Source of the DNA: Methanolinea mesophila
GTDB lineage: Archaea; Halobacteriota; Methanomicrobia; Methanomicrobiales; Methanospirillaceae
Length of the DNA: 64,000 bases
Direction of reading: 5' to 3'
NCBI RefSeq assembly: GCF_017873855.1
Contig: NZ_JAGGKR010000001.1
Span: 2,316,243 to 2,380,242, forward strand
How positions within the stretch are numbered: position 1 is the stretch's first letter; each line of letters opens with the position of its first letter. Below, piece by piece: positions 42,037-50,114 of the stretch. The position numbers and the translations under genes are program-made. The notes under the pieces are model-generated. The model saw only the letters and a list, made by a program, of their open reading frames with translations, did not search any database and was not told the DNA's origin.

Positions 42037-43356
42037 ATGCTGGATAAGCTGGGGTCGTCCCTCAAGGATGCCCTGAAGAAACTTGCCGGAAAGACCGTGG
42101 TCGACCGGGCAGCGGTGGAAGAGCTGGTCAGGGACCTTCAGCGGGCGCTGATCCAGTCCGATGTAAACGTCAAGCTGGTGATGCAGCTCTCCCAGGCGAT
42201 AAAGACCCGGGCGCTCGACGAGGAGCCTCCCAAGGGGATGACCGCCCGCGAACACGTGCTCCGTATCGTGTACCAGGAACTGGTCCGCCTTATGGGTTCG
42301 ACCGCGGAGGTGAAGCTCGGGCCCCAGACTATCCTCATGGCCGGCCTGCAGGGGAGCGGGAAGACCACCACCACGGGAAAACTCGCCCGCTACTTCCAGC
42401 GAAAAGGGCTCCGCGTCGGGGTTATCTGTGCCGATACGTTCCGCCCGGGTGCGTTCGACCAGTTGAACACACTCTGCAGCAGGATCAACGTCCCCTGTTT
42501 CGGGAACCCGAAGGTGCAGGACGCCCGGGTGATCGTGAAAGACGGGTTGAAGGCCATGAGCGGGGTCGATGTGGTCATCATCGATACGCAGGGACGTCAC
42601 GCCCTCGAAGAAGACCTGATCCAGGAGATCATCGACCTCAACACCATGACCCGGGCCACCCACCGGTGGCTGGTGATCGATGCCGCACTCGGCCAGCAGG
42701 CAAGTGAACAGGCCCGCCGGTTTCACCAGGCTATCAACATCGACGGAGTGATCATCACCAAGATGGACGGCACCGCGAAGGGAGGAGGCGCGCTCTCGGC
42801 GGTCTCCGAGACAAAGAGCGGTATCGTCTTCATCGGTTCGGGCGAGACCATAGAGGATCTCGAACGGTTCGATCCCGACGGGTTCATCTCCCGGCTCCTG
42901 GGGATGGGTGACCTGAAAGCCCTGATGGAGAGGGCTGAAGAGTCCATCTCCACCAGCGAGCTTGATATCAACGCCATGATGAGGGGCAAGTTCACCCTCC
43001 GGGACATGTACAAGCAGCTCGAGGCCCTGAACAAGATGGGTCCCTTAAAGCAGATCATGAGCATGCTCCCGATGGGGAGCATGGAGCTCCCCACCGACGT
43101 GTACGATGTCACCAGCACCAAGATGGTCCGCTACCGGATCATCATGGATTCGATGACCGCGGAAGAACTCGACGACCCGTCGGTGCTCGGCAGTTCCCGG
43201 ATCCAGAGGATCGCGTTCGGTGCCGGGGCCACCCCCGAGGAAGTCCGGGAACTGATACGCTATTACAAGATGATGAAGCGGGCCCTGAAGGGAGCCCGGG
43301 GCGGACAGGGCAAGTTCAACATGCAGCGGATGATGAAGCGCTTCGGCGGGATGTAG
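42037..43356 (+). CDS. srp54: Signal recognition particle 54 kDa protein
   Basis: 439 residues with N, G and M domains. P-loop [41 protein letters not shown] and a Met-rich M domain ([20 protein letters not shown]) ending in a basic helix. The G3-region motif reads D183TQGR187 instead of the usual DTAGR, an unusual substitution next to the GTP gamma-phosphate. It binds 7S RNA (not in this window) and signal sequences. FtsY and SRP54 are adjacent, as a receptor and ligand pair. Confidence 0.97.
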   Translation: MLDKLGSSLKDALKKLAGKTVVDRAAVEELVRDLQRALIQSDVNVKLVMQLSQAIKTRALDEEPPKGMTAREHVLRIVYQELVRLMGSTAEVKLGPQTILMAGLQGSGKTTTTGKLARYFQRKGLRVGVICADTFRPGAFDQLNTLCSRINVPCFGNPKVQDARVIVKDGLKAMSGVDVVIIDTQGRHALEEDLIQEIIDLNTMTRATHRWLVIDAALGQQASEQARRFHQAINIDGVIITKMDGTAKGGGALSAVSETKSGIVFIGSGETIEDLERFDPDGFISRLLGMGDLKALMERAEESISTSELDINAMMRGKFTLRDMYKQLEALNKMGPLKQIMSMLPMGSMELPTDVYDVTSTKMVRYRIIMDSMTAEELDDPSVLGSSRIQRIAFGAGATPEEVRELIRYYKMMKRALKGARGGQGKFNMQRMMKRFGGM

Positions 43357-43365
43357 GCGTTTTTC

Positions 43366-43938
43366 ATGATCCGGTTTATCGTGCTTGGCCATCTTGCGAA
43401 GACCAGCGGCGACTTTTCCTTAAACGACATGCCCGGTGGAGCGGGAAGGATGGACGTGCTCTGCCGGTGCGTCAACTCTTCCCTCTTCCTGTCGCACGAC
43501 CTCCGGAGGAACGTGGAATGCTACCTTGTGCTCCTTGGCGAACCCGAACCTCCGAAGACCGTCCTCTTTTCGGGGGAAAAGGTGCGGTATCTCTCCCCGG
43601 ACGAGCGGAGCGCCGGTGCCCTGATCAAAAAAGCCCTCGCCCTGCACGCGGGTGAGGAGTTCAGGGAATCGACCCCTGGCGTTTACGTCAGGAAAGGTGG
43701 CCTTGCCTGCCTGCTTCGCGACGTGCCCCCTGCAGTGCTTGACGAGGCCGGAAGCGACATACGGGATGAACCGGCGCTTCCCGACACGTACCTTTTAAGC
43801 GATCACCATGATTTTTCCCCGGAGGAACGCGACATGATCAGGGATCTTCCGGCGTACTCGGTCGGGCCCCGCTCGCTCCATGCCGATCACGCCATAACGA
43901 TAGTGTTGAACGAGATCGACCGGAGGGAATCTTCGTGA
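43366..43938 (+). CDS. trmY: tRNA (pseudouridine(54)-N1)-methyltransferase
   Basis: 190 residues of the SPOUT family. Characteristic parts are FIVLGHLAKTSGDFSLNDMP at the start, the central ERSAGALIKKAL region and the C-terminal knot GPRSLHADHAITIVLNEID that binds SAM. TrmY methylates pseudouridine-54 in the T-loop of archaeal tRNA to m1-pseudouridine. The next gene makes that pseudouridine; its start overlaps this stop by GTGA, so the two consecutive steps are translationally coupled. Confidence 0.95.
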   Translation: MIRFIVLGHLAKTSGDFSLNDMPGGAGRMDVLCRCVNSSLFLSHDLRRNVECYLVLLGEPEPPKTVLFSGEKVRYLSPDERSAGALIKKALALHAGEEFRESTPGVYVRKGGLACLLRDVPPAVLDEAGSDIRDEPALPDTYLLSDHHDFSPEERDMIRDLPAYSVGPRSLHADHAITIVLNEIDRRESS

Positions 43939-45167
43939 GCCTGATGGAAGAGGTAGGAAGAATTCTGGAGTACGGGGATGTCTGCGATCACTGCCTGGGC
44001 AGGTTCTACGGGAGGAGATCCTTCGGACTGACAAACAAAGACCGCGGTTCTGCGCTTAGGATTGCTTATTATCTCCATGCAAACCTCCCGTTTCACTCAC
44101 ACGAGGGCCCCTGCTGGATCTGCGGGGACCTGTTTGCCGCCGTCCCGGCATGGGCCGGGCGGGTTGTCCATGCGACCGAAGGGATAGAATTCTCAACGTT
44201 CCTCATCGGGACACGTGTGCCGCCCCTCATGGCCGAAAGCGAGGAGATGGTGTGGAGCGACCTCGGCCTCGGCGGCTCCGAAGCGCTGAAGTCCGAAATG
44301 AACCGCGAGGTGGGAAAAGCGGTATCGGAGCTCACCGGAAAATCCGCGGACTTGTCGCATCCTGAAGTCGTGATTATCCTCGACCTGCAGCACGGGGTGG
44401 TCGAGGTGCAGATATCCCCTCTCTTCATCTACGGGAGGTACAGGAAGTTCGAGCGGGGTATACCTCAGACCCACTGGGACTGCAGGGTCTGCCGCGGTGC
44501 GGGGTGCGAACGATGCAATTTCACCGGGAAAATGTACCCCGACTCGGTGGAGGAACTGATCGGCCGCCCGGTCACGGAGTTCTTCGGGGCAGAGTCTGCC
44601 GTTCTCCACGGGGCGGGACGGGAGGATATCGATGCCAGGATGGTCGGCACCGGGAGGCCCTTCGTTCTGGAGGTGGTCTCGCCGAGGAGAAGGTCTGTCG
44701 ACCTGCATGCTCTCGAGGAATTGATCAACGAACAGGCCAAAGAAAGGGTTTCTGTCTCTTCCCTGCGCTGGAGCCGCAGGGACGAGGTGGAAATTATTAA
44801 ATCACACAAAGGTTATAAAAAATACAGGATCCTGATCGAGGTTGAAAGTCCTTTATCCAGGAATGAGCTCCAATCGGCGATTGAAGCCCTGAAAGGGGTG
44901 AAAATAGAGCAGCGCACCCCTCAGAGGGTCGCACACCGCCGCGCAGACCTGGTAAGGGAAAGGAAAGTCCTTGATATCGAGTTCATCGGTGAAGAGCAGG
45001 GAAGATACCTGCTGGAAGTGACCGGCGAGGCCGGACTTTACATCAAAGAACTCATATCGGGTGACAACGGCCGGACCCGACCAAGTCTTGCGGAGATCCT
45101 GGGAAGACCTGCACAGGTCTGCACGCTCGACGTCGTGCAGGTGGAAGGATTCACAGACGGAGAATAA
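43935..45167 (+). CDS. pus10: tRNA pseudouridine synthase Pus10
   Basis: 410 residues. The N-terminal THUMP-like region has Cys pairs (VCDHCLGRFYG; CWICG; CRVCRGAGCERC) that bind zinc. The catalytic domain has GREDIDARMVGTGRPFVLEV with the essential Asp, and the archaeal-type C-terminus EFIGEEQGRYLLEVTGEAG. It forms pseudouridine at positions 54 and 55 of tRNA. GTG 43935 overlaps trmY; an ATG three codons later is an alternative. Confidence 0.96.
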   Translation: MSLMEEVGRILEYGDVCDHCLGRFYGRRSFGLTNKDRGSALRIAYYLHANLPFHSHEGPCWICGDLFAAVPAWAGRVVHATEGIEFSTFLIGTRVPPLMAESEEMVWSDLGLGGSEALKSEMNREVGKAVSELTGKSADLSHPEVVIILDLQHGVVEVQISPLFIYGRYRKFERGIPQTHWDCRVCRGAGCERCNFTGKMYPDSVEELIGRPVTEFFGAESAVLHGAGREDIDARMVGTGRPFVLEVVSPRRRSVDLHALEELINEQAKERVSVSSLRWSRRDEVEIIKSHKGYKKYRILIEVESPLSRNELQSAIEALKGVKIEQRTPQRVAHRRADLVRERKVLDIEFIGEEQGRYLLEVTGEAGLYIKELISGDNGRTRPSLAEILGRPAQVCTLDVVQVEGFTDGE

Positions 45168-45170
45168 ACA

Positions 45171-45461
45171 ATGGCACATCACAACGGAACACGAAAAAAG
45201 ACGCGGTATAAGCTGAAGAAAGACCTCCGGCGAAGGGGAATTGTTCCCGTCACCGCAGTAATTCAGCAGTTCGAGATCGGGCAGAAAGTACATGTAGTCT
45301 GCGAACCGAGCATACAGAAGGGAATGCCGAACCGCAGGTTCCATGGAAAGACCGGCACGGTCATGGGCCAGCGGGGCAGGGCCTGGGTCCTTTCGATCCG
45401 GGACGGCGATAAAGACAAGGTCGTAATCGCCAGACCGCAACATCTAAAAGCCCAAAGGTAA
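45171..45461 (+). CDS. rpl21e: 50S ribosomal protein L21e
   Basis: 96 residues: HNGTRKKTRYKLKKDLRRRG, FEIGQKVHVVCEPSIQKGMP, RRFHGKTGTVMGQRGRAWV match L21e, an SH3-like barrel binding 23S rRNA near 5S. It begins 3 bases after pus10 and precedes rpoF, the usual archaeal order. Confidence 0.96.
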   Translation: MAHHNGTRKKTRYKLKKDLRRRGIVPVTAVIQQFEIGQKVHVVCEPSIQKGMPNRRFHGKTGTVMGQRGRAWVLSIRDGDKDKVVIARPQHLKAQR

Positions 45462-45484
45462 CAGTTGAGCAAGAGGGGATTGGC

Positions 45485-45835
45485 ATGAAGGTAAAAGGTA
45501 TAATTCGCGAAGAGAAGATCACACTTCCCGAACTGAAAGAGATCCTGATTACGGTTGAATCGGAGCGCCTTGAGGCGGGAAAAGAGATGTCCTATGAGCT
45601 TCGGAAGAGTATCGAGCATGCCAACCAGCTGTCGAAAACCTCCGCAGAGCAGGCAAAGAACCTGGCGGGCGAGCTCCTGAAGATGGAAAAGATGAAACCG
45701 GAGATCGCCTACCGGATTACCAACCTGATGCCCAGGACCAGGGACGAGCTCCGGGCAGTATATGCCAAGGAAAAGTACTCTCTCACCGGCGAAGAGCTCG
45801 ATGGAATCCTCGACCTGGTAAAAACACATTTCTGA
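45485..45835 (+). CDS. rpoF: DNA-directed RNA polymerase subunit F (Rpb4)
   Basis: 116 residues, nearly all helical: VKGIIREEKITLPELKEILI, SYELRKSIEHANQLSKTSAE and TDELRAVYAKE-type HRDC end (TRDELRAVYAKEKYSLTGEE). RpoF and RpoE form the stalk that helps open promoters and binds RNA. Placement between rpl21e and the DUF655 gene is conserved in archaea. Confidence 0.94.
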   Translation: MKVKGIIREEKITLPELKEILITVESERLEAGKEMSYELRKSIEHANQLSKTSAEQAKNLAGELLKMEKMKPEIAYRITNLMPRTRDELRAVYAKEKYSLTGEELDGILDLVKTHF

Positions 45836-45845
45836 GGGGCTGTGA

Positions 45846-46406
45846 ATGAAGGCGGAGAAGAAAGAGGTCAACGCCATAGTGCTTGACGTACTCCTGAAAG
45901 GTCATGCCGAAGACCCACGCCCCACGTTCAAGCGCGAGCCCATCGTTCAGGCCATCGGGGTTGAGCAGTTCAAGTTGCTGGAACTGATCCCGAAGCGGGT
46001 CGAGATCCAGATCCACGACAATGTCTACATCGGGGATGGTGAGAGGGAGAAGGTCGAGCGGGTAAAGCGAAGGATACGATACGACGATCTCACCCAGACC
46101 GCAAAACTCGAACTGCCCTTCGTTGTCGAACGGATCGTAAAGGAGCGGGAACCGGATTTCGTCCAGTTTTTCAACAAGTCGATCTCGGTCACCCCGAAAC
46201 TCCATATGCTCCACCTGCTTCCCGGCATAGGTAAGAAACTTATGTGGGAGATCCTCGAGGAGCGGGAGAAGAAACCCTTCGAGAGTTTCGCCGAGATCTC
46301 GCAGCGGATCAAGTCCATCCCCCACCCGGAGAAGATGATTATCAGCCGGATCCTTGAAGAACTCCAGGATCCCGATGTAAAATACCACGTGTTTACGTCG
46401 AAATGA
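45846..46406 (+). CDS. DUF655 protein with helix-hairpin-helix
   Basis: 186 residues. An N-terminal OB-like domain (VNAIVLDVLLKGHAEDPRPT, VEIQIHDNVYIGDGEREKV) is followed by an HhH2-like domain (HLLPGIGKKLMWEILEERE, FESFAEISQRIKSIPHPEK). This suggests a nucleic-acid-binding protein, probably RNA, from its fixed neighbourhood with ksgA and rpoF. The function is not known. It overlaps ksgA by ATGA. Confidence 0.92.
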   Translation: MKAEKKEVNAIVLDVLLKGHAEDPRPTFKREPIVQAIGVEQFKLLELIPKRVEIQIHDNVYIGDGEREKVERVKRRIRYDDLTQTAKLELPFVVERIVKEREPDFVQFFNKSISVTPKLHMLHLLPGIGKKLMWEILEEREKKPFESFAEISQRIKSIPHPEKMIISRILEELQDPDVKYHVFTSK

Positions 46407-47173
46407 GTGCGCCGAAAGACCAGCATTTTCTGGTCGATCCCAATGCGGTGCAACGCATTGCCGATCTCGTTCCCGTACAGGGCCGGGATGTCCTTGAGAT
46501 AGGGCCCGGAGAGGGGGTGCTCACAAGGGCGCTCCTTGAACGGGGGGCCCGGGTAAACGCCATCGAAATCGACCCCGAACTGGTCGAGTACCTTTCCGTC
46601 CTTTTTTCCGACGAGATCGCTCTGGGGAGACTTTGTGTCATCCGGGGCGATGCAACCAGGTGCGAATATCCACCCTTCGAACTTGCGATCTCGAATTTAC
46701 CTTACTCGGCGTCGTCCAAGATCACCTTCCGGCTTCTCGATGCCGGGTTTGAATGTGCGATATTGATGTACCAGTACGAATTTGCCCGTAGGATGATGGC
46801 TCCCCCGGGGACCCCCGAATGCGGGCGCCTCTCCATCATGGTGCAGACCTACTGCTGCGTCGAACGGTGCTTCGACCTGCCGCCCCAGTGTTTCTCTCCC
46901 AGGCCCCAGGTGCGGTCGACGGTGATGAAACTGATCCCCCGGGGACCGATATTTCCTATCTGCGACCAGGCCCTGTATGCCGATGTTGTCCGTGCCCTCT
47001 TCTCACACAGGCGGAAAACGGTGAAGAACTGCCTGAAAAGCTCGGGTGGTATCCTGAAACGTGAACACGTGGAACGGATGCTGGAAGTTCTCCCGCAGGA
47101 GATCCTGGTGTCCCGGCCCGAGGAACTCTATCTCGAGGACTTCGCGACGATCACCAACACGGTCTGCCCATGA
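46403..47173 (+). CDS. ksgA: 16S rRNA (adenine-1518/1519)-dimethyltransferase
   Basis: 256 residues: KDQHFLVDPNAVQRIADLV, SAM motif VLEIGPGEGVLTRALLERGA, VNAIEIDPELVEYL and the catalytic NLPYSASSKITF (motif IV). The family dimethylates two adjacent adenines at the 3' end of 16S rRNA, a late 30S step. The C-terminal helical domain has FSHRRKTVKNCLKSS. It overlaps the next gene by ATGA. Confidence 0.96.
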   Translation: MSAPKDQHFLVDPNAVQRIADLVPVQGRDVLEIGPGEGVLTRALLERGARVNAIEIDPELVEYLSVLFSDEIALGRLCVIRGDATRCEYPPFELAISNLPYSASSKITFRLLDAGFECAILMYQYEFARRMMAPPGTPECGRLSIMVQTYCCVERCFDLPPQCFSPRPQVRSTVMKLIPRGPIFPICDQALYADVVRALFSHRRKTVKNCLKSSGGILKREHVERMLEVLPQEILVSRPEELYLEDFATITNTVCP

Positions 47174-47718
47174 CGCACCCCCAGGTCTATTCCCCTGAGA
47201 TGGATACCTACTTCCTGCTCGAATGCTCTTTAAAGGAACTCCGGCCGGGAGAGAGAGTGCTCGAGGTCGGCACCGGATCGGGGTACATCGCATCCCGGCT
47301 GGCCAGGGAAACCCGCGTGGTCGCCACCGACATCAACCCGTTTGCGGTAAGGGAGGCCAGGGACCTGGGGATAGAAGTCGTCCGGGCAGACCTGATGGAC
47401 GGGCTCTCCGGGCCGTTCGATATGGTTATTTTCAACCCCCCTTACCTGCCGACCCAGCCCGAAGAACGGATCTGCGACTGGCTCGAATATGCGCTCGATG
47501 GGGGAATTTCCGGGAGGGAGGTGATAACCCGGTTCGCCGGGCAGGTAGATCGGGTGCTCGCACCCGGCGGTCGGATCCTTCTCCTCGTATCGTCGCTTAC
47601 CGGTATTCACGAGGTCGGTGAGATATTCAGGGACCTGAACTACAATGTATGCATGACCGGGCAGAGGGATGTCTATGAAGAGACCCTGGTCGTCCTGAAG
47701 ATCACCCGGAGAGACTGA
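47170..47718 (+). CDS. HemK2/Mtq2-type protein methyltransferase
   Basis: 182 residues: EMDTYFLLECSLKEL, SAM motif RVLEVGTGSGYIASRLA, VVATDINPFAVREARDLG and the catalytic FNPPYLPTQPEE, which defines Gln/Asn-methylating HemK enzymes. In archaea and eukaryotes this short form, activated by a Trm112 partner, methylates the Gln of the GGQ motif in release factor aRF1/eRF1. Last gene of the superoperon. Confidence 0.92.
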   Translation: MTHPQVYSPEMDTYFLLECSLKELRPGERVLEVGTGSGYIASRLARETRVVATDINPFAVREARDLGIEVVRADLMDGLSGPFDMVIFNPPYLPTQPEERICDWLEYALDGGISGREVITRFAGQVDRVLAPGGRILLLVSSLTGIHEVGEIFRDLNYNVCMTGQRDVYEETLVVLKITRRD

Positions 47719-47850
47719 TATACCGGTCCATGCTATTTTGAAATCACTGCCGACCCCTGACACCGGACCATCGGGTGAAGAAAATTCCAATAGGGCTCGG
47801 ATCATGGATGCGGAACGGTGAATCTGTGTTATCGGGAATCAAAAAAAAAA

Positions 47851-48231
47851 TTAACTGCACCCGCCGCATCCGCAGAAGGGCGTCGGTTTTGCAAATATGG
47901 TGTCCCAGTTATAGCGGGAACTTGTCGCAGGCTGCATGAACGCGGGAGTCTCCCGGGTCGGTGTTGTGTAGGTCCGGTTTTCCGGGGGTGTCCAGTTCGT
48001 AAGAATGAAATGAGTCTGTGATCCGAAATTCCCCGCGGCAGCCGACGAAATGAGGCTTGCGCTGCTCCACTGGTTGCCTCCTGTCAGGGCGGCAATCGAG
48101 AACTGCTGTGAACCGCTCGGACCCGGTCCGAGCATGGTTCCTGAAAATCCTGCTGACGCGGAAGCGACCAGCAGGCAGAGAAGGCATGCCCCGACGAGGG
48201 CCGCCGTGATTCGTGGGATGGTGTGATTCAT
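47851..48231 (-). CDS. Small secreted protein ending in a Cys/Gly motif, function unknown
   Basis: 126 residues. A signal peptide (ITAALVGACLLCLLVASASAG) with an ASA-G cleavage context is followed by a short Ser/Thr/Gly/Asn-rich mature protein with Thr/Pro repeats (TPPENRTYTTPTRETP) and the C-terminus PFCGCGGCS, which has three Cys. GGAGGA lies 8 bases before ATG 48231, preferred to the start 13 codons upstream. I know no homologue. The C-terminal Cys cluster may bind metal or form disulfides outside the cell. Confidence 0.72.
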   Translation of the reverse strand: MNHTIPRITAALVGACLLCLLVASASAGFSGTMLGPGPSGSQQFSIAALTGGNQWSSASLISSAAAGNFGSQTHFILTNWTPPENRTYTTPTRETPAFMQPATSSRYNWDTIFAKPTPFCGCGGCS

Positions 48232-48282
48232 ATCGGGTTTTCCTCCACGTGTATTCGTATGACAAAACATCTGAGACCTGCA

Positions 48283-48293
48283 GGATAATATAC
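48283..48293 (-). promoter_or_regulatory. TATA box of the small secreted protein gene
   Basis: The minus strand reads GTATATTATCC, about 52-62 bases before ATG 48231, predicting a leader of about 30 bases with the GGAGGA site. Confidence 0.45.
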
Positions 48294-48686
48294 CCGCTGG
48301 TCGGGATTACCGGGCAATCCCCGGTCATAAATAGTAAAATTTACCCCGGAGGAACAGGAGTTTCAGCTCCGCGAGACAAAACTCCGGGAAGGACACCGTT
48401 CGGCCTCACGGTCGGGAGGAACCGGCCCGTTTATCCGGCATTCTCCCTGGTCTCCTTTTCCGGGGCGGTACATGGCACAGTCGCTGCATACACCCATAGT
48501 CACTATTGATCCCTGCCAGGTCAAAAATTATCGCTGTACGCGGGAACTCCCCGGGGGACTTCGGTGAAGAGTGTTCTTGCGGCAGGTCATTGCACCGGTT
48601 TTCCCGGAATATCTTCATGCCCGCCGCGGCGGTGACCCTAATATCTTTCCGCGGGAAATGGTATCCCCTGAGGAAAACCCCTTATG
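48294..48686. other. Intergenic stretch, no gene seen
   Basis: About 390 bp between the secreted-protein promoter and the 3' end of the RidA gene. No tRNA, repeat family or credible coding frame is visible. Several AT-rich blocks (near 48345-48352) could be promoter remnants. Confidence 0.4.
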
Positions 48687-49094
48687 TTATTCCGGGACAA
48701 CGGCAACGGCTTCGATCTCCACCAGCCAGTCCGGGTGTCCGAGGCCTGCGACGAACACCACGGTAACCGCGGGCAGCCGTGGGCTGTCACCCCATTTTTC
48801 GAGGAATGCAAGGGCACCCACCCGCGCGTCCTGGCCCTGGACAAGGTAAATCGTGAATTTTACGACACCGGAAAGATCCGCACCGGCAGCATCGAGCACT
48901 GCCCGGATATTCTCGAGCGCCTGCCCGGTCTGGGCTTTCAGGTCCCCCTTCCCGACCACAGACCCGTCACGTGCAATGCCGTTTTTCCCGCCGATATAGA
49001 TCGTGGTGTGGCTGCCTTTCACGGCGACCGCGTGGGAGTAACCGCGGGGCGGAGCCAGTTCTTCCGGGTTGATAACGCTGATTCTGTCTGCCAT
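48687..49094 (-). CDS. RidA-family protein (Rid/YjgF)
   Basis: 135 residues. The Rid fold is seen in APPRGYSHAVAVKG, TIYIGGKNGIARDG, TGQALENIRAVLDAAGADLS, VKFTIYLVQG and the final VEIEAVAVVPE. In true RidA a conserved Arg in an R-x-x-x-V/E stretch binds the imine substrate; here the equivalent region reads PRLPAVTVVFVAGLGHPDW, which keeps Pro-Ala-x-T-x-V but shows no Arg after it, so it may be a Rid subfamily without imine deaminase activity. It forms trimers in all known cases. Confidence 0.9.
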   Translation of the reverse strand: MADRISVINPEELAPPRGYSHAVAVKGSHTTIYIGGKNGIARDGSVVGKGDLKAQTGQALENIRAVLDAAGADLSGVVKFTIYLVQGQDARVGALAFLEKWGDSPRLPAVTVVFVAGLGHPDWLVEIEAVAVVPE

Positions 49095-49298
49095 GTCAAT
49101 CCGTTTCCTGTTACCGGTTTTAGGTTCCGGTCCAGTTCCATATAGTGATTACCCTTTTACAGACTCTTCCGGCATGATCGTCGCCGTGCGGAAAAATGGT
49201 CGCCGGCAGGTAAGGGGCGAAGTGACACGACACACGAAAATAGTGTGAGATCCGGGATCTCACTTTATTTTCCCTGAAAGAAGATTGTCAGTTCCGCT

Positions 49299-50114
49299 TC
49301 ATATGACCGGGGTCATGACGCCGGTGAAAGTCATCACCAGCACAGCCCCGTATACCACAGAGAATACGAGGAGCATGGCGATGGCTGCATGGTCCAGTCG
49401 CCCCATGACCATCTCCCGGTGCCTGCGGAGGATTTTCGTCCGGTAGCCGCGGAGATCGATGGTCAGGCCCATCACGTTGGACCGGGCAAGGGCATTGGAG
49501 ACAAGGGGGATCAGCACCGGTGCAACGCTCCGTATTCTCCCCACGAAACCCTGGCCGGGGTTGTAGCCCCTGGCCAGCTGGGCCTCGTGAATCCTTTTCC
49601 CCTCTATCTGGAGGGTGGGGATGAATCTCAGCGCGATGATGAACATCAGTGTGTAGTCCGGCGGGACCCTGACCCGCTCCATCGCGTGTACCAGGTCACG
49701 GGGCTGGGTGGATATGACAAAGAGCTGGACCGCGGTTATCAGGATGGCAAACCGCAGGGTCAGGACGACTCCATACAGAAGGCCCCCGATGGTGACGGGA
49801 AGGCTCCCGCCTATCACCGGTACTCCGGGGGGTACGAGGTAGCCGATGACCGGACCGGCAGGCATCGTAAACACGGTGATCAGGATCAGGACCGCACTCA
49901 TCACGATGATCAGGGTCATCTGCTGGAAAAGTTCCCGATGGAGGCGGCTGATCCAGGCCAGGATAATGATTCCCAGGAATATGGCGACGAGTGCCAGGAT
50001 TTCGGCCGAAAAGATGGCAAAGATGCTGACTACAAGGACGAAGAGGATCTTTGTACCGGGATGCAGCCTGTGGAACAGCGTATCCTTATGTACATACTGG
50101 AGGATCTCGGTCAT
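49299..50114 (-). CDS. ECF transporter T (transmembrane) component
   Basis: About 271 residues with six hydrophobic segments and the EcfT signature near the C-terminus: RGYNPGQGFVGRI carries an A-R-G-like pair and RSNVMGLTIDLRGYR the second coupling helix. The T component links the two ATPases to a substrate-binding S component. The ATG at 50114 overlaps the ATPase stop by ATGA, giving tight coupling. Downstream about 200 bp to the RidA gene hold no further gene. Confidence 0.9.
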   Translation of the reverse strand: MTEILQYVHKDTLFHRLHPGTKILFVLVVSIFAIFSAEILALVAIFLGIIILAWISRLHRELFQQMTLIIVMSAVLILITVFTMPAGPVIGYLVPPGVPVIGGSLPVTIGGLLYGVVLTLRFAILITAVQLFVISTQPRDLVHAMERVRVPPDYTLMFIIALRFIPTLQIEGKRIHEAQLARGYNPGQGFVGRIRSVAPVLIPLVSNALARSNVMGLTIDLRGYRTKILRRHREMVMGRLDHAAIAMLLVFSVVYGAVLVMTFTGVMTPVI

